Shown here: piece after piece, positions 55,952-64,000 of the stretch
Layout: every line of letters starts with the position of its first letter
Numbering within the stretch: position 1 is the stretch's first letter
Source: Streptomyces sp. NRRL WC-3626
GTDB lineage: Bacteria > Actinomycetota > Actinomycetes > Streptomycetales > Streptomycetaceae
Length of the DNA: 64,000 bases
Assembly (NCBI RefSeq): GCF_000718785.1
Contig: NZ_JOCA01000017.1
Coordinates: forward strand, 1 to 64,000
Reading direction: 5' to 3'
The notes under the pieces: model-generated
The model's input: only the letters and a program-made list of their open reading frames with translations
What the model was told of the DNA's origin: nothing
Database searches by the model: none
Made by a program: the position numbers and the translations under genes

Positions 55952-56401
55952 GACAAGCGGGACTCGGACGCTCCGGACGTCTCCACCGAGGAGTTGACGC
56001 TCGCGGTGGAGCAGATGGTCCGCTACGTGCGCCGCGGTACGACGGCCGGTGGGCTGAGCACCGCCGCCTCGTCGCTGCTCAGCCGGCTGGGCCGCGAAGG
56101 CCCTCAGCGCCTCACCGGACTGGCCCGGGCGGAGAAGGTCTCTCAGCCGGGCATGACCCAGCTCGTCACCCGCCTGGAACGGTCCGGACTGGTACGGCGC
56201 GTGGCCGACGGCTCCGACGGCCGGGCCGTACTGGTCGAGGCCACCGATGCCGGCCTGGAGGTGTTCCGGCAACGCCGGGCCGAACGCGCCCAAGCCCTGC
56301 AGTACTTGATCGACGAGCTGCCGGAACCCGAGCGGGACGCGGTGCGCGTCGCGCTCCCCGCGCTGGCGCGCGCGATCCATCGGCGCATGACGCGGTCCTG
56401 A
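55949..56401 (+). CDS. MarR-family regulator
   Basis: The ATG at 55949 is preferred because the promoter places transcription start there; an ATG at 55934 overlaps the promoter itself. The 150-residue product has the MarR winged helix: TTAGGLSTAASSLLSRLGREGPQRLTGLARAEKVSQPGMTQLVTRLERSGLVRRVADGSDGRAVLVEAT region about 32-100, with flanking dimer helices. It should repress itself and the MFS gene 50 bp downstream, being released by a drug-like or phenolic ligand (family knowledge). Confidence 0.9.
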   Translation: MDKRDSDAPDVSTEELTLAVEQMVRYVRRGTTAGGLSTAASSLLSRLGREGPQRLTGLARAEKVSQPGMTQLVTRLERSGLVRRVADGSDGRAVLVEATDAGLEVFRQRRAERAQALQYLIDELPEPERDAVRVALPALARAIHRRMTRS

Positions 56402-56451
56402 GCCCGCCCCACCGAACCCGGTCCTCCGGGTACGACATGGAAGGAGCGGTG

Positions 56452-58173
56452 ATGACAGCACCGCACGACAGGGCGGCCGGCCCGTTCCGGCAGCCGAGGG
56501 CCGTCTGGGCCGTGGCGTTCGCCTGTGTGATCTCGTTCATGGGCATCGGACTGGTCGACCCGATCCTGCCCGCCCTGGCCGAGAACCTCGACGCCACCCC
56601 CAGTCAGGTGTCCCTGCTGTTCAGCAGCTACCTCATCGTGACCGCTGTCGCCATGATCTTCGTCGGCTGGATATCCAGCCACATCGGCGCCAAGCGCACC
56701 CTCGTCATCGGCCTGGCCGTCATCGTCGTCTTCGCCGCCCTGGCCGGAGCCACCGGCTCCATCAACGGCATCGTCGGCTTCCGGGCCGGCTGGGGACTGG
56801 GCAACGCGATGTTCATCGCGACCTCCCTGGCCGTCATCGTCGCCTCCGCCAGCGGCGGATTCGCCGGCGCCATCATCCTGTACGAGACGGCGCTGGGCCT
56901 CGGTATCGCCGTGGGCCCCCTGCTCGGCGGCTTCCTCGGCGACCTCAGCTGGCGCGGCCCGTTCTTCGGCGTCGCCGTCCTCATGACCGGCGCGCTGATC
57001 GCGACCGTCCTGCTGGTCCCCGCCACACCGAAACCGAAGCACCGCACCTCGCCCATCGCCCCGCTCAGGGCACTGCGCCACCGCTCCCTGCTGACCATGG
57101 GCATCGTGGCACTGATGTACAACTGGGGCTTCTTCACCATGCTGGGCTACGCGCCCTATCCGATGGAACTGGACGCCACCGCGCTCGGCCTGGTCTTCAC
57201 CGGCTGGGGCCTCCTCGTGGCCCTCTTCAGCGTCTTCGGCGCACCGCGGCTGCAGGCCCGCTTCGGCACCGCTTGGACGCTGTACGCCAACCTCGCCGCC
57301 CTGGCCGTGATCATGACCGTGATCGCCATGGGCGTGGACACGCCCACCGTGGTGATCGTCGCCGTCATCGTCAGCGGCGCCTGCATCGGCATCAACAACA
57401 CGCTCACCACCCAGGCCGTCATGCTCGTCGCCCCGGTCGAACGCCCCGTGGCCTCCTCCGCCTACGGCTTCCTGCGCTTCATCGGCGGCGGCATCGCCCC
57501 GTACGCCGCCGGCAAGCTCGCCGACGCCGCCGGTCTGTCGCTGCCCTTCTACGTGGGCGCCGCCTCCTTCCTCCTCGCCATCCCCGTCCTCGCCACCGGC
57601 CACCGGATGCTGCGCGAGGCCGAGACACGGCCCGCCGACCCGGAGCCCCTCGTCCCGGCCCTCACCGCCGTCGGCGCCCCCGCCGCCTCCGGCACACCCC
57701 GGGTGATCGTCGCCGTCGGGTCGCACGAGAGGGCCGCGGGCATCGTCGACGCGGCGGCCCGTCTCGCCCGTGACACCGACAGCCCCCTGGAGATCGTCCA
57801 CGTCCGGCGGACGGCCGTGGTGGAGGAGCAGGCCGTCGACACCGAGAGCGACGAGCAGGCCCGCGCCGCCGTCACCGCCCACCTCGGCCGGGTCACCGCC
57901 GCGGGAGTCACCGCCACCGGCCAGATCCTCACCAGCGTCGGCGACCACGCCGCCGCGGGCCGCGCCCTCGCCCGGCACGCGGCCTTCGCCGGCGCCCGGA
58001 CCGTCGCCATCGGGCGCTCCCCGCGCGGCCCCCTCGCCCAGTTCGCCGACGGCAGCTTCACCAGCGCCCTCACCCACGCGGCACAGTGCACCGTCGTCCT
58101 CGTGGACCCCGACGAGGAACCCCGGCCGCTGACGGCGGCGGGCCTGGCCCGGCTGCGCGACAGCACCGTCTGA
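56452..58173 (+). CDS. MFS transporter fused to a universal stress protein domain
   Basis: AAGGAG precedes the ATG; two upstream in-frame codons start earlier but overlap the ribosome site. Residues about 15-390 are a 12-helix major facilitator of the drug-efflux type (FMGIGLVDPILPALAENLDATPSQVSLLFSSYLIV; IGAKRTLVIGL; ALGLGIAVGPLLGGFLGDLSWRGPFFGV). Residues about 415-573 are a UspA-type domain: RVIVAVGSHERAAGIVDAAARLARD, EIVHVRRTAVV, and a late TVAIGRSPRGPLAQFADGSFTSALTHAAQCTVVLV with the G-x-xG-x9-G-S-type nucleotide motif. The stress domain lies in the cytoplasm and may gate transport by ATP or nucleotide. It is controlled by the MarR gene next door. Confidence 0.87.
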   Translation: MTAPHDRAAGPFRQPRAVWAVAFACVISFMGIGLVDPILPALAENLDATPSQVSLLFSSYLIVTAVAMIFVGWISSHIGAKRTLVIGLAVIVVFAALAGATGSINGIVGFRAGWGLGNAMFIATSLAVIVASASGGFAGAIILYETALGLGIAVGPLLGGFLGDLSWRGPFFGVAVLMTGALIATVLLVPATPKPKHRTSPIAPLRALRHRSLLTMGIVALMYNWGFFTMLGYAPYPMELDATALGLVFTGWGLLVALFSVFGAPRLQARFGTAWTLYANLAALAVIMTVIAMGVDTPTVVIVAVIVSGACIGINNTLTTQAVMLVAPVERPVASSAYGFLRFIGGGIAPYAAGKLADAAGLSLPFYVGAASFLLAIPVLATGHRMLREAETRPADPEPLVPALTAVGAPAASGTPRVIVAVGSHERAAGIVDAAARLARDTDSPLEIVHVRRTAVVEEQAVDTESDEQARAAVTAHLGRVTAAGVTATGQILTSVGDHAAAGRALARHAAFAGARTVAIGRSPRGPLAQFADGSFTSALTHAAQCTVVLVDPDEEPRPLTAAGLARLRDSTV

Positions 58174-58174
58174 T

Positions 58175-58219
58175 CCGTCCACGCGCCGCGCACCGGTGAG
58201 GAGCGCGGCGCACGGACGG
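58175..58219 (+). terminator. Terminator after the MFS fusion gene
   Basis: GCGCCGCGC (58183-58191) and GCGCGGCGC (58203-58211) pair perfectly, extended by CCGTCC with GGACGG after a small internal mismatch. It starts right after the stop codon. Confidence 0.75.
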
Positions 58220-58319
58220 CCGTCGGTGAAGCAGCGGTGAAAAAACCCTGTGGAAGCGGTGTCAGGGGGGTCCCTTATGCTGCACGCGATGATCACGCGG
58301 GCCCAGGGGAGGGTGCGGC

Positions 58320-59303
58320 ATGCTCGGCAGGCTGTTCGGCAGGGACACCGAGAGAACGACGGACGATCCGCACGCCCTTCCCGCGCCACGCAAGAAGAAC
58401 GGGATGTACCGGCTGCGCGCACTCGGCGACACCCGGGTGCTCGCGCTGGTGGAGGCCGCCGACGCGGCCGACTGGCCGGCGGTCGAGAAGGCGCTGGCCC
58501 CCTTCGACCTCGGCCACGACCACCAGGTCCTCGGTGAACTCGCCGGTCTGGACGGCGTACAGGACTGGATCGGCCGGGCCGTCGAGGAGGACGGGGAACA
58601 CCGGGCGGCGGCCCTGCTGATATCCGGGGCCCGTCACATCCGCTGGGGCTGGGAGGCCCGCACCAGCGCACGCGCCGCACAGGTCACGCAGGAACAGTGG
58701 CACGTGTTCCACGAACGGCTCGAAATCGCCGAGGAACAGCTCTTCCAGGCCGCCGAGCTGCGGCCGGAATGGGTCACGCCGTGGAGCGAACTCCTCACCT
58801 CCGGCCGCGGGATGTCGCTCGGCGGTGACGTCAACCGGACCCGGCGCGACGCCGCGCTGCGCCGCGACCCGTTGAACCTGGACGCCCACCTCGCCTGGAT
58901 GACGCAGCTGCAGCCCCGTTGGGGCGGCGAGCCGGGACAGGCCCTGGCCTTCGCCCAGGACGCCTTCTCCCGCGCCCCGCAGGGCCACCGCCTCGGCTGC
59001 GTGATCCCGATGGCGTACATCGAGGAATGGGTCGAGTCCGACCGCGGGGACCACCTCGAGACCGACGAGATCCGGGCGCGACTGCGGGAAGCGGCGGACC
59101 ACAGCATCCTGCATCCCGCCTACCTCTGGCGTCCGGGCTGGCAGCAGGACTTCAACATGTTCGCCATGGCACTGTCCCTGGCCGGTGAGCGCCACACGGT
59201 CCGGCGCGTCTTCCGGACCCTCGACGGCGCCTGCACCGAGTGGCCCTGGACCTTCTTCGCCGAACCCGAGAAGCAGTTCGCCCGCCATCAGCGCCGCGCC
59301 TGA
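58320..59303 (+). CDS. Conserved helical-repeat protein of unknown function
   Basis: AGGGGAGG precedes the ATG. The 327-residue soluble product is mostly helical, with TPR-like features (LALVEAADAADWPAVEKALAPF; RLEIAEEQLFQAAELRPEWVTPWSELLTSGRGM; DAALRRDPLNLDAHLAWMTQLQP). WGWEARTSARAAQVTQEQWHVFHE and YLWRPGWQQDFNMFAMALSLAGE are rich in Trp. There is no signal peptide or membrane helix. I know no function. It is followed after 44 bp by the Hsp90-like gene, whose product may work with helical-repeat partners. Confidence 0.72.
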   Translation: MLGRLFGRDTERTTDDPHALPAPRKKNGMYRLRALGDTRVLALVEAADAADWPAVEKALAPFDLGHDHQVLGELAGLDGVQDWIGRAVEEDGEHRAAALLISGARHIRWGWEARTSARAAQVTQEQWHVFHERLEIAEEQLFQAAELRPEWVTPWSELLTSGRGMSLGGDVNRTRRDAALRRDPLNLDAHLAWMTQLQPRWGGEPGQALAFAQDAFSRAPQGHRLGCVIPMAYIEEWVESDRGDHLETDEIRARLREAADHSILHPAYLWRPGWQQDFNMFAMALSLAGERHTVRRVFRTLDGACTEWPWTFFAEPEKQFARHQRRA

Positions 59304-59347
59304 GCGCACCCGCCCCGCCCGCCGCCCCTCCCACCCCGGACTGCCCG

Positions 59348-61189
59348 ATGACTCTGCCCGAAACGCCCCCGACCCCGGCCGGCACGGACCGCACCTTCCA
59401 GGTGGACCTGCGCGGCCTCGTCGACCTCCTCTCCCACCACCTCTACTCCAGCCCCCGCGTCTATCTGCGCGAACTCCTGCAGAACGCCGTGGACGCGCTG
59501 ACCGCCCGGCACACCCTCGAACCGGACGCCCCCGCCGGCTCCTTCGGCATCCGCCTGTACGCCGACGGCGCGCGGGTACGGGTCGAGGACGACGGCGTCG
59601 GACTCACCGAGGCCGACGTCCACACCTTCCTCGCCACGATCGGCCGCAGCAGCAAGCGCGCCGAGAAGATCGCGGAGCAACGCGCCGACTTCATCGGCCA
59701 GTTCGGCATCGGACTGCTCTCCTGCTTCCTGGTCGCCGACGAGATCCACGTCCTCAGCCGCTCCGCCCGCACGCCCGACGCGCCCACCGTGGAGTGGCGG
59801 GGACGCGGCGACGGCAGCTACACCGTGCGCGTCCTGCCCGCCACCGCCCGTCCCCGCCCGGGCACCACCGTCACCCTCACCCCCCGCAGCGACGCGGGCG
59901 AGTGGACCCGCCCGGGCCAAGTGCATTCACTGGCCCGGCACTTCGGTTCCCTGCTGCGCCACCCGGTGACCTTCGACGACGGAACGGGCGCCGCCTGTGT
60001 CAACCCCGAACCCGCCCCCTGGGCCCGCACGTATCCGACGCCCGGAGCCCGCTCCCGCGCGCTGGCCGCGTACGGCAAGGAGGTCTTCGGCTTCGAACCG
60101 CTCGACACCATCGAGCTGGACCTGCCGGCCGTCGGCCTGAAGGGCATCGCCTGCGTGCTGCCCGAGACGGTGCCCGCCGGACGCCGCCACGGCCACCGCG
60201 TGCACGTCAAGGGCATGCTGCTGTCCGAGCAGGCCGAGGAGATCCTGCCCGAATGGGCGTTCTTCGTCCGCTGCGTCGTCGACGCCGAGAGCCTGCGCCC
60301 GACCGCGTCCCGCGAGTCCCTGTACGAGGACGACACCCTCGCCGCCGTACGGGACGCCCTCGCCGAGCGGCTGCGCGCCTGGATCGCCCGTGCCGCCGCC
60401 AGCGACCCCGGCCTCCTGCACCGCTTCCTCCAGGCCCACCACCTGGCCGTCAAGTCCCTCGCCGTGCACGACGACGAGATCCTGCGCATGCTGCTGCCCT
60501 GGCTGCCGTTCGAGACCACCGACGGGCACACCACCCTCGACGAGTTCGCGCGCACCCACCGCACCGTGCTCGTCACCTCGAGCGTTGAGGAGTTCCGGCA
60601 GGTCGCGGCGATCGCCTCGGCCGCCGGACTGGGCGTCGTCAACGGCGGCTACACCTACGACCGTGAACTGGTCCACCGGCTGCCCGAGATCAGGCCCGAG
60701 GCGAGCGTCGCCGACCTCGACCCGGCCACCCTCACCGCCCACCTCGACCCCGTCGACCGGGAGACGGAACTGGCCGCCGCGGCCTACCTCGCCCAGGCCC
60801 GCGACGCCCTCGCCGTCTTCGACTGCGACGTCGCGCTGCGCACCTTCCAGCCCGCCTCCGCCCCCGCCCTCCTCGTCGACAGCCGAGAGGCCCGGCACGA
60901 GCGCACCCGCTCCCAGCTCGCCCGCGAGCAGGAGGGCGGCCTGTGGGGCGACATCCTCGGCGCCCTGCGCCAGGAGGCCCCGCGGGCCCAGCTCATCCTC
61001 AACCAGCTCAACCCGCTGGTCCGCACCGCCGTCGCCATCGACGAGCCCGAACTCGCCCGCACCAGCGCCGAGGCCCTCTACGGGCAGGCCGCGCTGCTGT
61101 CCCGGCGACCGCTCAGGCCCGCCGAGTCGAGCCTCATCAACCGCTCCTTCCTCGACCTCCTCGCCCACGCCCTCCGCAAGGACAGCTGA
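59348..61189 (+). CDS. Hsp90-family (HtpG-like) ATPase
   Basis: The ATG at 59348 lacks a clear ribosome-binding site and may rely on coupling to the upstream gene, which ends 44 bp before. The 613-residue product has the GHKL ATPase domain: LYSSPRVYLRELLQNAVDA (about 32-50) with the catalytic Glu and Mg-binding Asn, VEDDGVGL (about 79-86) and DFIGQFGIGLLSCF (about 115-128). The middle domain region holds RRHGHRVHVKGMLLSEQAEEILPEWAFFVRCVVD and TASRESLYEDD with the gamma-phosphate Arg. The C-terminal dimerisation part is divergent. The protein would be an ATP-driven chaperone for specific clients. The TPR-type gene that follows recalls Hsp90-TPR partnerships. Confidence 0.88.
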   Translation: MTLPETPPTPAGTDRTFQVDLRGLVDLLSHHLYSSPRVYLRELLQNAVDALTARHTLEPDAPAGSFGIRLYADGARVRVEDDGVGLTEADVHTFLATIGRSSKRAEKIAEQRADFIGQFGIGLLSCFLVADEIHVLSRSARTPDAPTVEWRGRGDGSYTVRVLPATARPRPGTTVTLTPRSDAGEWTRPGQVHSLARHFGSLLRHPVTFDDGTGAACVNPEPAPWARTYPTPGARSRALAAYGKEVFGFEPLDTIELDLPAVGLKGIACVLPETVPAGRRHGHRVHVKGMLLSEQAEEILPEWAFFVRCVVDAESLRPTASRESLYEDDTLAAVRDALAERLRAWIARAAASDPGLLHRFLQAHHLAVKSLAVHDDEILRMLLPWLPFETTDGHTTLDEFARTHRTVLVTSSVEEFRQVAAIASAAGLGVVNGGYTYDRELVHRLPEIRPEASVADLDPATLTAHLDPVDRETELAAAAYLAQARDALAVFDCDVALRTFQPASAPALLVDSREARHERTRSQLAREQEGGLWGDILGALRQEAPRAQLILNQLNPLVRTAVAIDEPELARTSAEALYGQAALLSRRPLRPAESSLINRSFLDLLAHALRKDS

Positions 61190-61191
61190 CG

Positions 61192-64000
61192 ATGCCGACC
61201 ACACCCCTTCCCCGGAGCACCGACGAGCTGTACCAGGCGCTCCAGGAGAACCACGAGCGCCCCTACGGCCGAGCGCGCACCGTCACGGCGGAGGAACTCG
61301 CCGAGGCAGCCGAGCAGTTCGAGGAGCCCGTCCCGCTGATCCGCGCGCTCCTCGAACTCCAGGAGGCGTACACCTACGGCTCCGAACCCCGTAAGTCGCC
61401 CGTCGTCTTCGCCCGGCTGCTCACCCTCTTCGACGAGCAGCCCGACCTCTTCGACGAGCGCCTGCGCCACACGCTGTTCTGGCGCTTCAAGTGGGTGGCC
61501 AACGCGCTGCGCGCGCTGCCCGAGATACCGCTCGCCAGCCTGCGCCAGTGGCAGACGGAGATGCGCGACCGCTACGAGAAGGCCGGCTACGGCCTCCAGC
61601 CGTACTACGGACAGGCCTACCAGCTCGCCTCCCACATCGGCGAGGATACCGCCCTCGCCTACGAGCTGTGGGCCGGCCGCACCCGCACCCGGCTCAGCGA
61701 CTGCGAGGCCTGCGAGATCTGCGAGCGCGCCCTGTACCACCTGACGGCCGGCGACGACGAGGGGGCGCTGCGCGCCTGGGAGCCCGTCCTGCAGGGCAAG
61801 GAGAGCTGCCAGGAGGAGCCGGCCCGATCCATCTCCCACGCCCTGCTGCCCCTGCTGCGGACCGGCCGCACCGACCGGGCACGCGAACTGCACCTCGCCG
61901 GCTACCGCGGCTGCCGCCGCAACCCCTCGATGGCCGGGGAGGTCGGCCGGCACCTGGAGTTCTGCGCGCTGACCGGCAACGAGGCACGCGGACTCGAACT
62001 CCTCGCCGAGAACCGGAGTCTGTTCGACGAGGTGGACTCGCCGCGCGACCAGCTCGACTTCCTCACCGGCGCGGAGGTCCTCCTCCAGCGCGTCGAACTC
62101 CTCGGCCACGACGAGCTGCCCGCCGCCGGATTCGCCGGCCGCACCTGGACGGTCACCGGCCTGCGTGCCGAGGTACGCGAGCGCGCCGACGACCTCGCCG
62201 CCCGCTTCGACACCCGCAACGGCACCACCGCCCACGCCGGCCGCCGCGGCGCCCGCCTCGGCCGTGAACCGCTCACCGACGCACTCGAACTGACCCTGCG
62301 CGCCCGCGGCCTCGACGACGTCACCCCGGCCGCCGCCCCGGCGCCCGCCACCCGTGCCGTCACGCCCGCGCCCGACGAGTCGCTGCCCGAACTCATCGTG
62401 CGGGCCCGCACCTTGGACGAACAGGGGGACCCGGACTCACGGGCCTGCTGGGCACGGCTGCGCACCCTTGTCGCCGCCCGCGACTACACCCACCCCGACG
62501 ACCCCGCCGTGGGCCCGCTCGTCCGGTTGCGCGCCGACCTGCTGGACGACGAGGCGGCCAAGGCCGGCGAGAAGGACGACTACGCCGAAGCCGCCGCCCT
62601 CTACGAGGAGGCCGCGGGCCTGTACGACGACGCAGGGCAGCCGGCGTACGCGGCGGTCGCCCGCGGCTGCGCCCTGCTCGCCGCCGGGCAGATCCCCGAT
62701 CCGGACGACGACGGGGTGGAGGCGAAGGCCGCCGCGCTGACCGCCGCCCACGCCGCCGTGACCGCGCTGCACGAGCGGACGCCCGGCCTGCCCCCGTACC
62801 TGGAGGCCCGCCTGCTGAGGCTGCGGGCCACCGCCCTAGGCCTGCGCCTGCAGACCTCGGGGGACGAGGAGCACATCGCACCGGTCCTCGCCGAGGCGGA
62901 CCTGCTGCACACCTTCGCCGTCCGGCACGACATCGCCACGCAGATCTCCGGAGCCCTGCTGCTGCGCGCCACCACCTTCGCCCTGGCCGGCGATCTGCCC
63001 GCCGCGCTCGCCGGGACCGACGACGTCCTCGACCGGCTCAGGACGCACGGCCCCGCCTGGCACCTGCCCCGCACCCTCGGCCTGCGCGGCAGGCTCCACC
63101 TCGGACTCCAGGACCCGCAGTCCGCGTACACGGACCTCTCCGAGGGCCTGCGGCTGGCCGCCGGCCGGCCCGCCGACACCAGCGGAGCCGCCCGCCTCCA
63201 CAACGACATGGCCGGCGCCTGCCTGCACCTGGGCCGCCCCGACGAGGCACTGCGCCATCTGACCCGCTCGGCGGAGCTGGACCTGCGCCACGGCGTCCGG
63301 TTCGACGCCTTCTGCACGTACAGCAGCGCTGCCCGGCTCAGCCTCGACCTCGGCCGGGTCGAGGACTGCATCGCCCTGCTGGACTCCCTGCTCGCCGAAC
63401 CGGACGTCACCACCGGCGAACTGGACGACCGGCTCACCGCGCAGCTGCGGCTCACCCGTGCCCGCGCGCTGCACACGGGGGAGGACCTCAAGGCCGCCAC
63501 GGCGGAGTTCGTCGCCCTCGCCGCCGAGTCGGCCGGCTGGGACGACGACCCGGGGAGCCACGCCATGATCGCCGCCGAGACGGCCGTACTCCTCGGCGAG
63601 TCCGGTGAGTTCGCCCGTGCCCGCGAGGCCGCGGACCAGGCACTCGCCGCCCACGCCAAGGATCCGCGCTACGAGCAGCTCAGCAACTGTCTGCGCGAAC
63701 TCGCCCGTCTCCAGGCGGAGCGCCAGGGCCCGGACGGCCTGGCCGGTGCCCGTGCCTTCCTCACCGACGCGGGCCGGGTCGCCGACGAGGCGGACGCCGC
63801 CGGGTACGAGGCGCAGGGCCGCCCGCTGGACGTCGCCCTCGCCTACGAACACGGGCGGGTCCACGCGTACGCCGGTGAGTACGCGCACTCCCTGACGGCC
63901 CTGGAGGAGGCGCTCGCCCTGATCGGCGAACCGGGGCAGGCGCAGGACCCGGAGCAGGCCGGCTCGTGGGCGGAATGCGTCCGCCTCGCGGGTGTCGTGG
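61192..64000 (+). CDS. Large TPR-type protein, partner of the Hsp90-like protein (runs off right edge)
   Basis: The ATG lies two bases after the Hsp90 stop, and the frame stays open to the window end, giving at least 936 residues. N-terminal residues 1-60 (PRSTDELYQALQENHERPYGRARTVTAEEL-type start) are charged. A Cys motif SDCEACEICERALYHL near 167-182 may bind metal or zinc. Long helical repeats of about 35-40 residues fill the rest, for example DYAEAAALYEEAAGLYDDAGQPAYAAVARGCALLAAGQ and GAARLHNDMAGACLHLGRPDEALRHLTRSAELDL, typical TPRs. There is no signal peptide. It is probably an adaptor bringing clients to the Hsp90-like protein; this is inferred from gene order and from the eukaryotic parallel. 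Confidence 0.85.
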   Translation, partial: MPTTPLPRSTDELYQALQENHERPYGRARTVTAEELAEAAEQFEEPVPLIRALLELQEAYTYGSEPRKSPVVFARLLTLFDEQPDLFDERLRHTLFWRFKWVANALRALPEIPLASLRQWQTEMRDRYEKAGYGLQPYYGQAYQLASHIGEDTALAYELWAGRTRTRLSDCEACEICERALYHLTAGDDEGALRAWEPVLQGKESCQEEPARSISHALLPLLRTGRTDRARELHLAGYRGCRRNPSMAGEVGRHLEFCALTGNEARGLELLAENRSLFDEVDSPRDQLDFLTGAEVLLQRVELLGHDELPAAGFAGRTWTVTGLRAEVRERADDLAARFDTRNGTTAHAGRRGARLGREPLTDALELTLRARGLDDVTPAAAPAPATRAVTPAPDESLPELIVRARTLDEQGDPDSRACWARLRTLVAARDYTHPDDPAVGPLVRLRADLLDDEAAKAGEKDDYAEAAALYEEAAGLYDDAGQPAYAAVARGCALLAAGQIPDPDDDGVEAKAAALTAAHAAVTALHERTPGLPPYLEARLLRLRATALGLRLQTSGDEEHIAPVLAEADLLHTFAVRHDIATQISGALLLRATTFALAGDLPAALAGTDDVLDRLRTHGPAWHLPRTLGLRGRLHLGLQDPQSAYTDLSEGLRLAAGRPADTSGAARLHNDMAGACLHLGRPDEALRHLTRSAELDLRHGVRFDAFCTYSSAARLSLDLGRVEDCIALLDSLLAEPDVTTGELDDRLTAQLRLTRARALHTGEDLKAATAEFVALAAESAGWDDDPGSHAMIAAETAVLLGESGEFARAREAADQALAAHAKDPRYEQLSNCLRELARLQAERQGPDGLAGARAFLTDAGRVADEADAAGYEAQGRPLDVALAYEHGRVHAYAGEYAHSLTALEEALALIGEPGQAQDPEQAGSWAECVRLAGVV

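Noticed and set aside
56143..58680. 845-codon frame opposite the MFS fusion gene
   Set aside because: Antisense, extremely Gly/Asp/Glu-rich, and spans a terminator and two gene ends.
1..64000. CRISPR array, tRNA/rRNA, prophage or antibiotic gene cluster
   Set aside because: No regularly spaced repeats, no cloverleaf or rRNA sequence, no phage structural genes and no PKS/NRPS or terpene synthase genes were found.

Overview
The window is high-GC actinobacterial DNA and almost certainly comes from a Streptomyces-type chromosome. Evidence: third positions are very GC-rich, GTG and TTG starts are common, many gene pairs overlap as ATGA or GTGA, Tat and Sec exported CAZymes carry CBM2 or ricin-B modules, and there is a SapA-like secreted protein, a class F sortase/ECF sigma module and an Hsp90-TPR pair. 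I see no tRNA, rRNA, CRISPR array, intact insertion sequence or prophage. It looks like an accessory (arm-type) region dominated by polysaccharide, sugar-acid and aromatic catabolism.

Region 1 (1-8.8 kb) holds a truncated ricin-lectin secreted protein, a FAD oxidoreductase, a stand-alone TOPRIM protein, and a cellulolytic island: AA10 LPMO-CBM2, GH12-CBM2, a LacI/CelR-type repressor with three GGGAGCGCTCCC boxes, and a Tat-exported GH127-ricin enzyme. Region 2 (8.8-15.3 kb) has an amidohydrolase divergent from an IclR regulator, which is followed by an operon of a class III CoA-transferase, a citryl-CoA-lyase-like protein, LigB/LigA-type ring-cleavage dioxygenase subunits and a DoxX membrane protein. 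I read it as an unusual CoA-dependent route for aromatic-acid breakdown. Region 3 (15.3-23.2 kb) is a divergent cluster around a LacI-type operator. SDR, DUF4432 and a membrane glutaredoxin run left. A CoA-transferase, a solute-binding-like protein with no signal peptide, an enoyl-CoA hydratase, a fumarylacetoacetase-family protein and a LacI regulator run right. Its substrate is unknown.

Region 4 (23.2-43.5 kb) is a complete non-phosphorylative 6-deoxyhexose pathway, most likely for L-fucose. It has two exported GH141-like beta-helix proteins, an ABC importer without its ATPase, a mutarotase, an aldose dehydrogenase, an aldonolactonase, two enolase-superfamily dehydratases, an SDR and a 2,4-diketo-3-deoxy acid hydrolase, controlled by GntR and IclR regulators. 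One regulator is an odd fusion of IS630-transposase-type helix-turn-helix domains to a GntR/FCD regulator.

Region 5 (43.5-64 kb) is mixed: a DUF2809 membrane protein, a SapA-like protein, two alpha/beta hydrolases, thyA-dihydrofolate reductase, a DoxX protein, an exported amidase with a degenerate lysozyme-like domain, an ArsR/SDR pair, OsmC, a sorted surface peptide with a lipoprotein class F sortase and ECF sigma factor, a MarR regulator with an MFS-universal-stress fusion, and an Hsp90-like protein followed by a large TPR-type protein that runs off the right edge.
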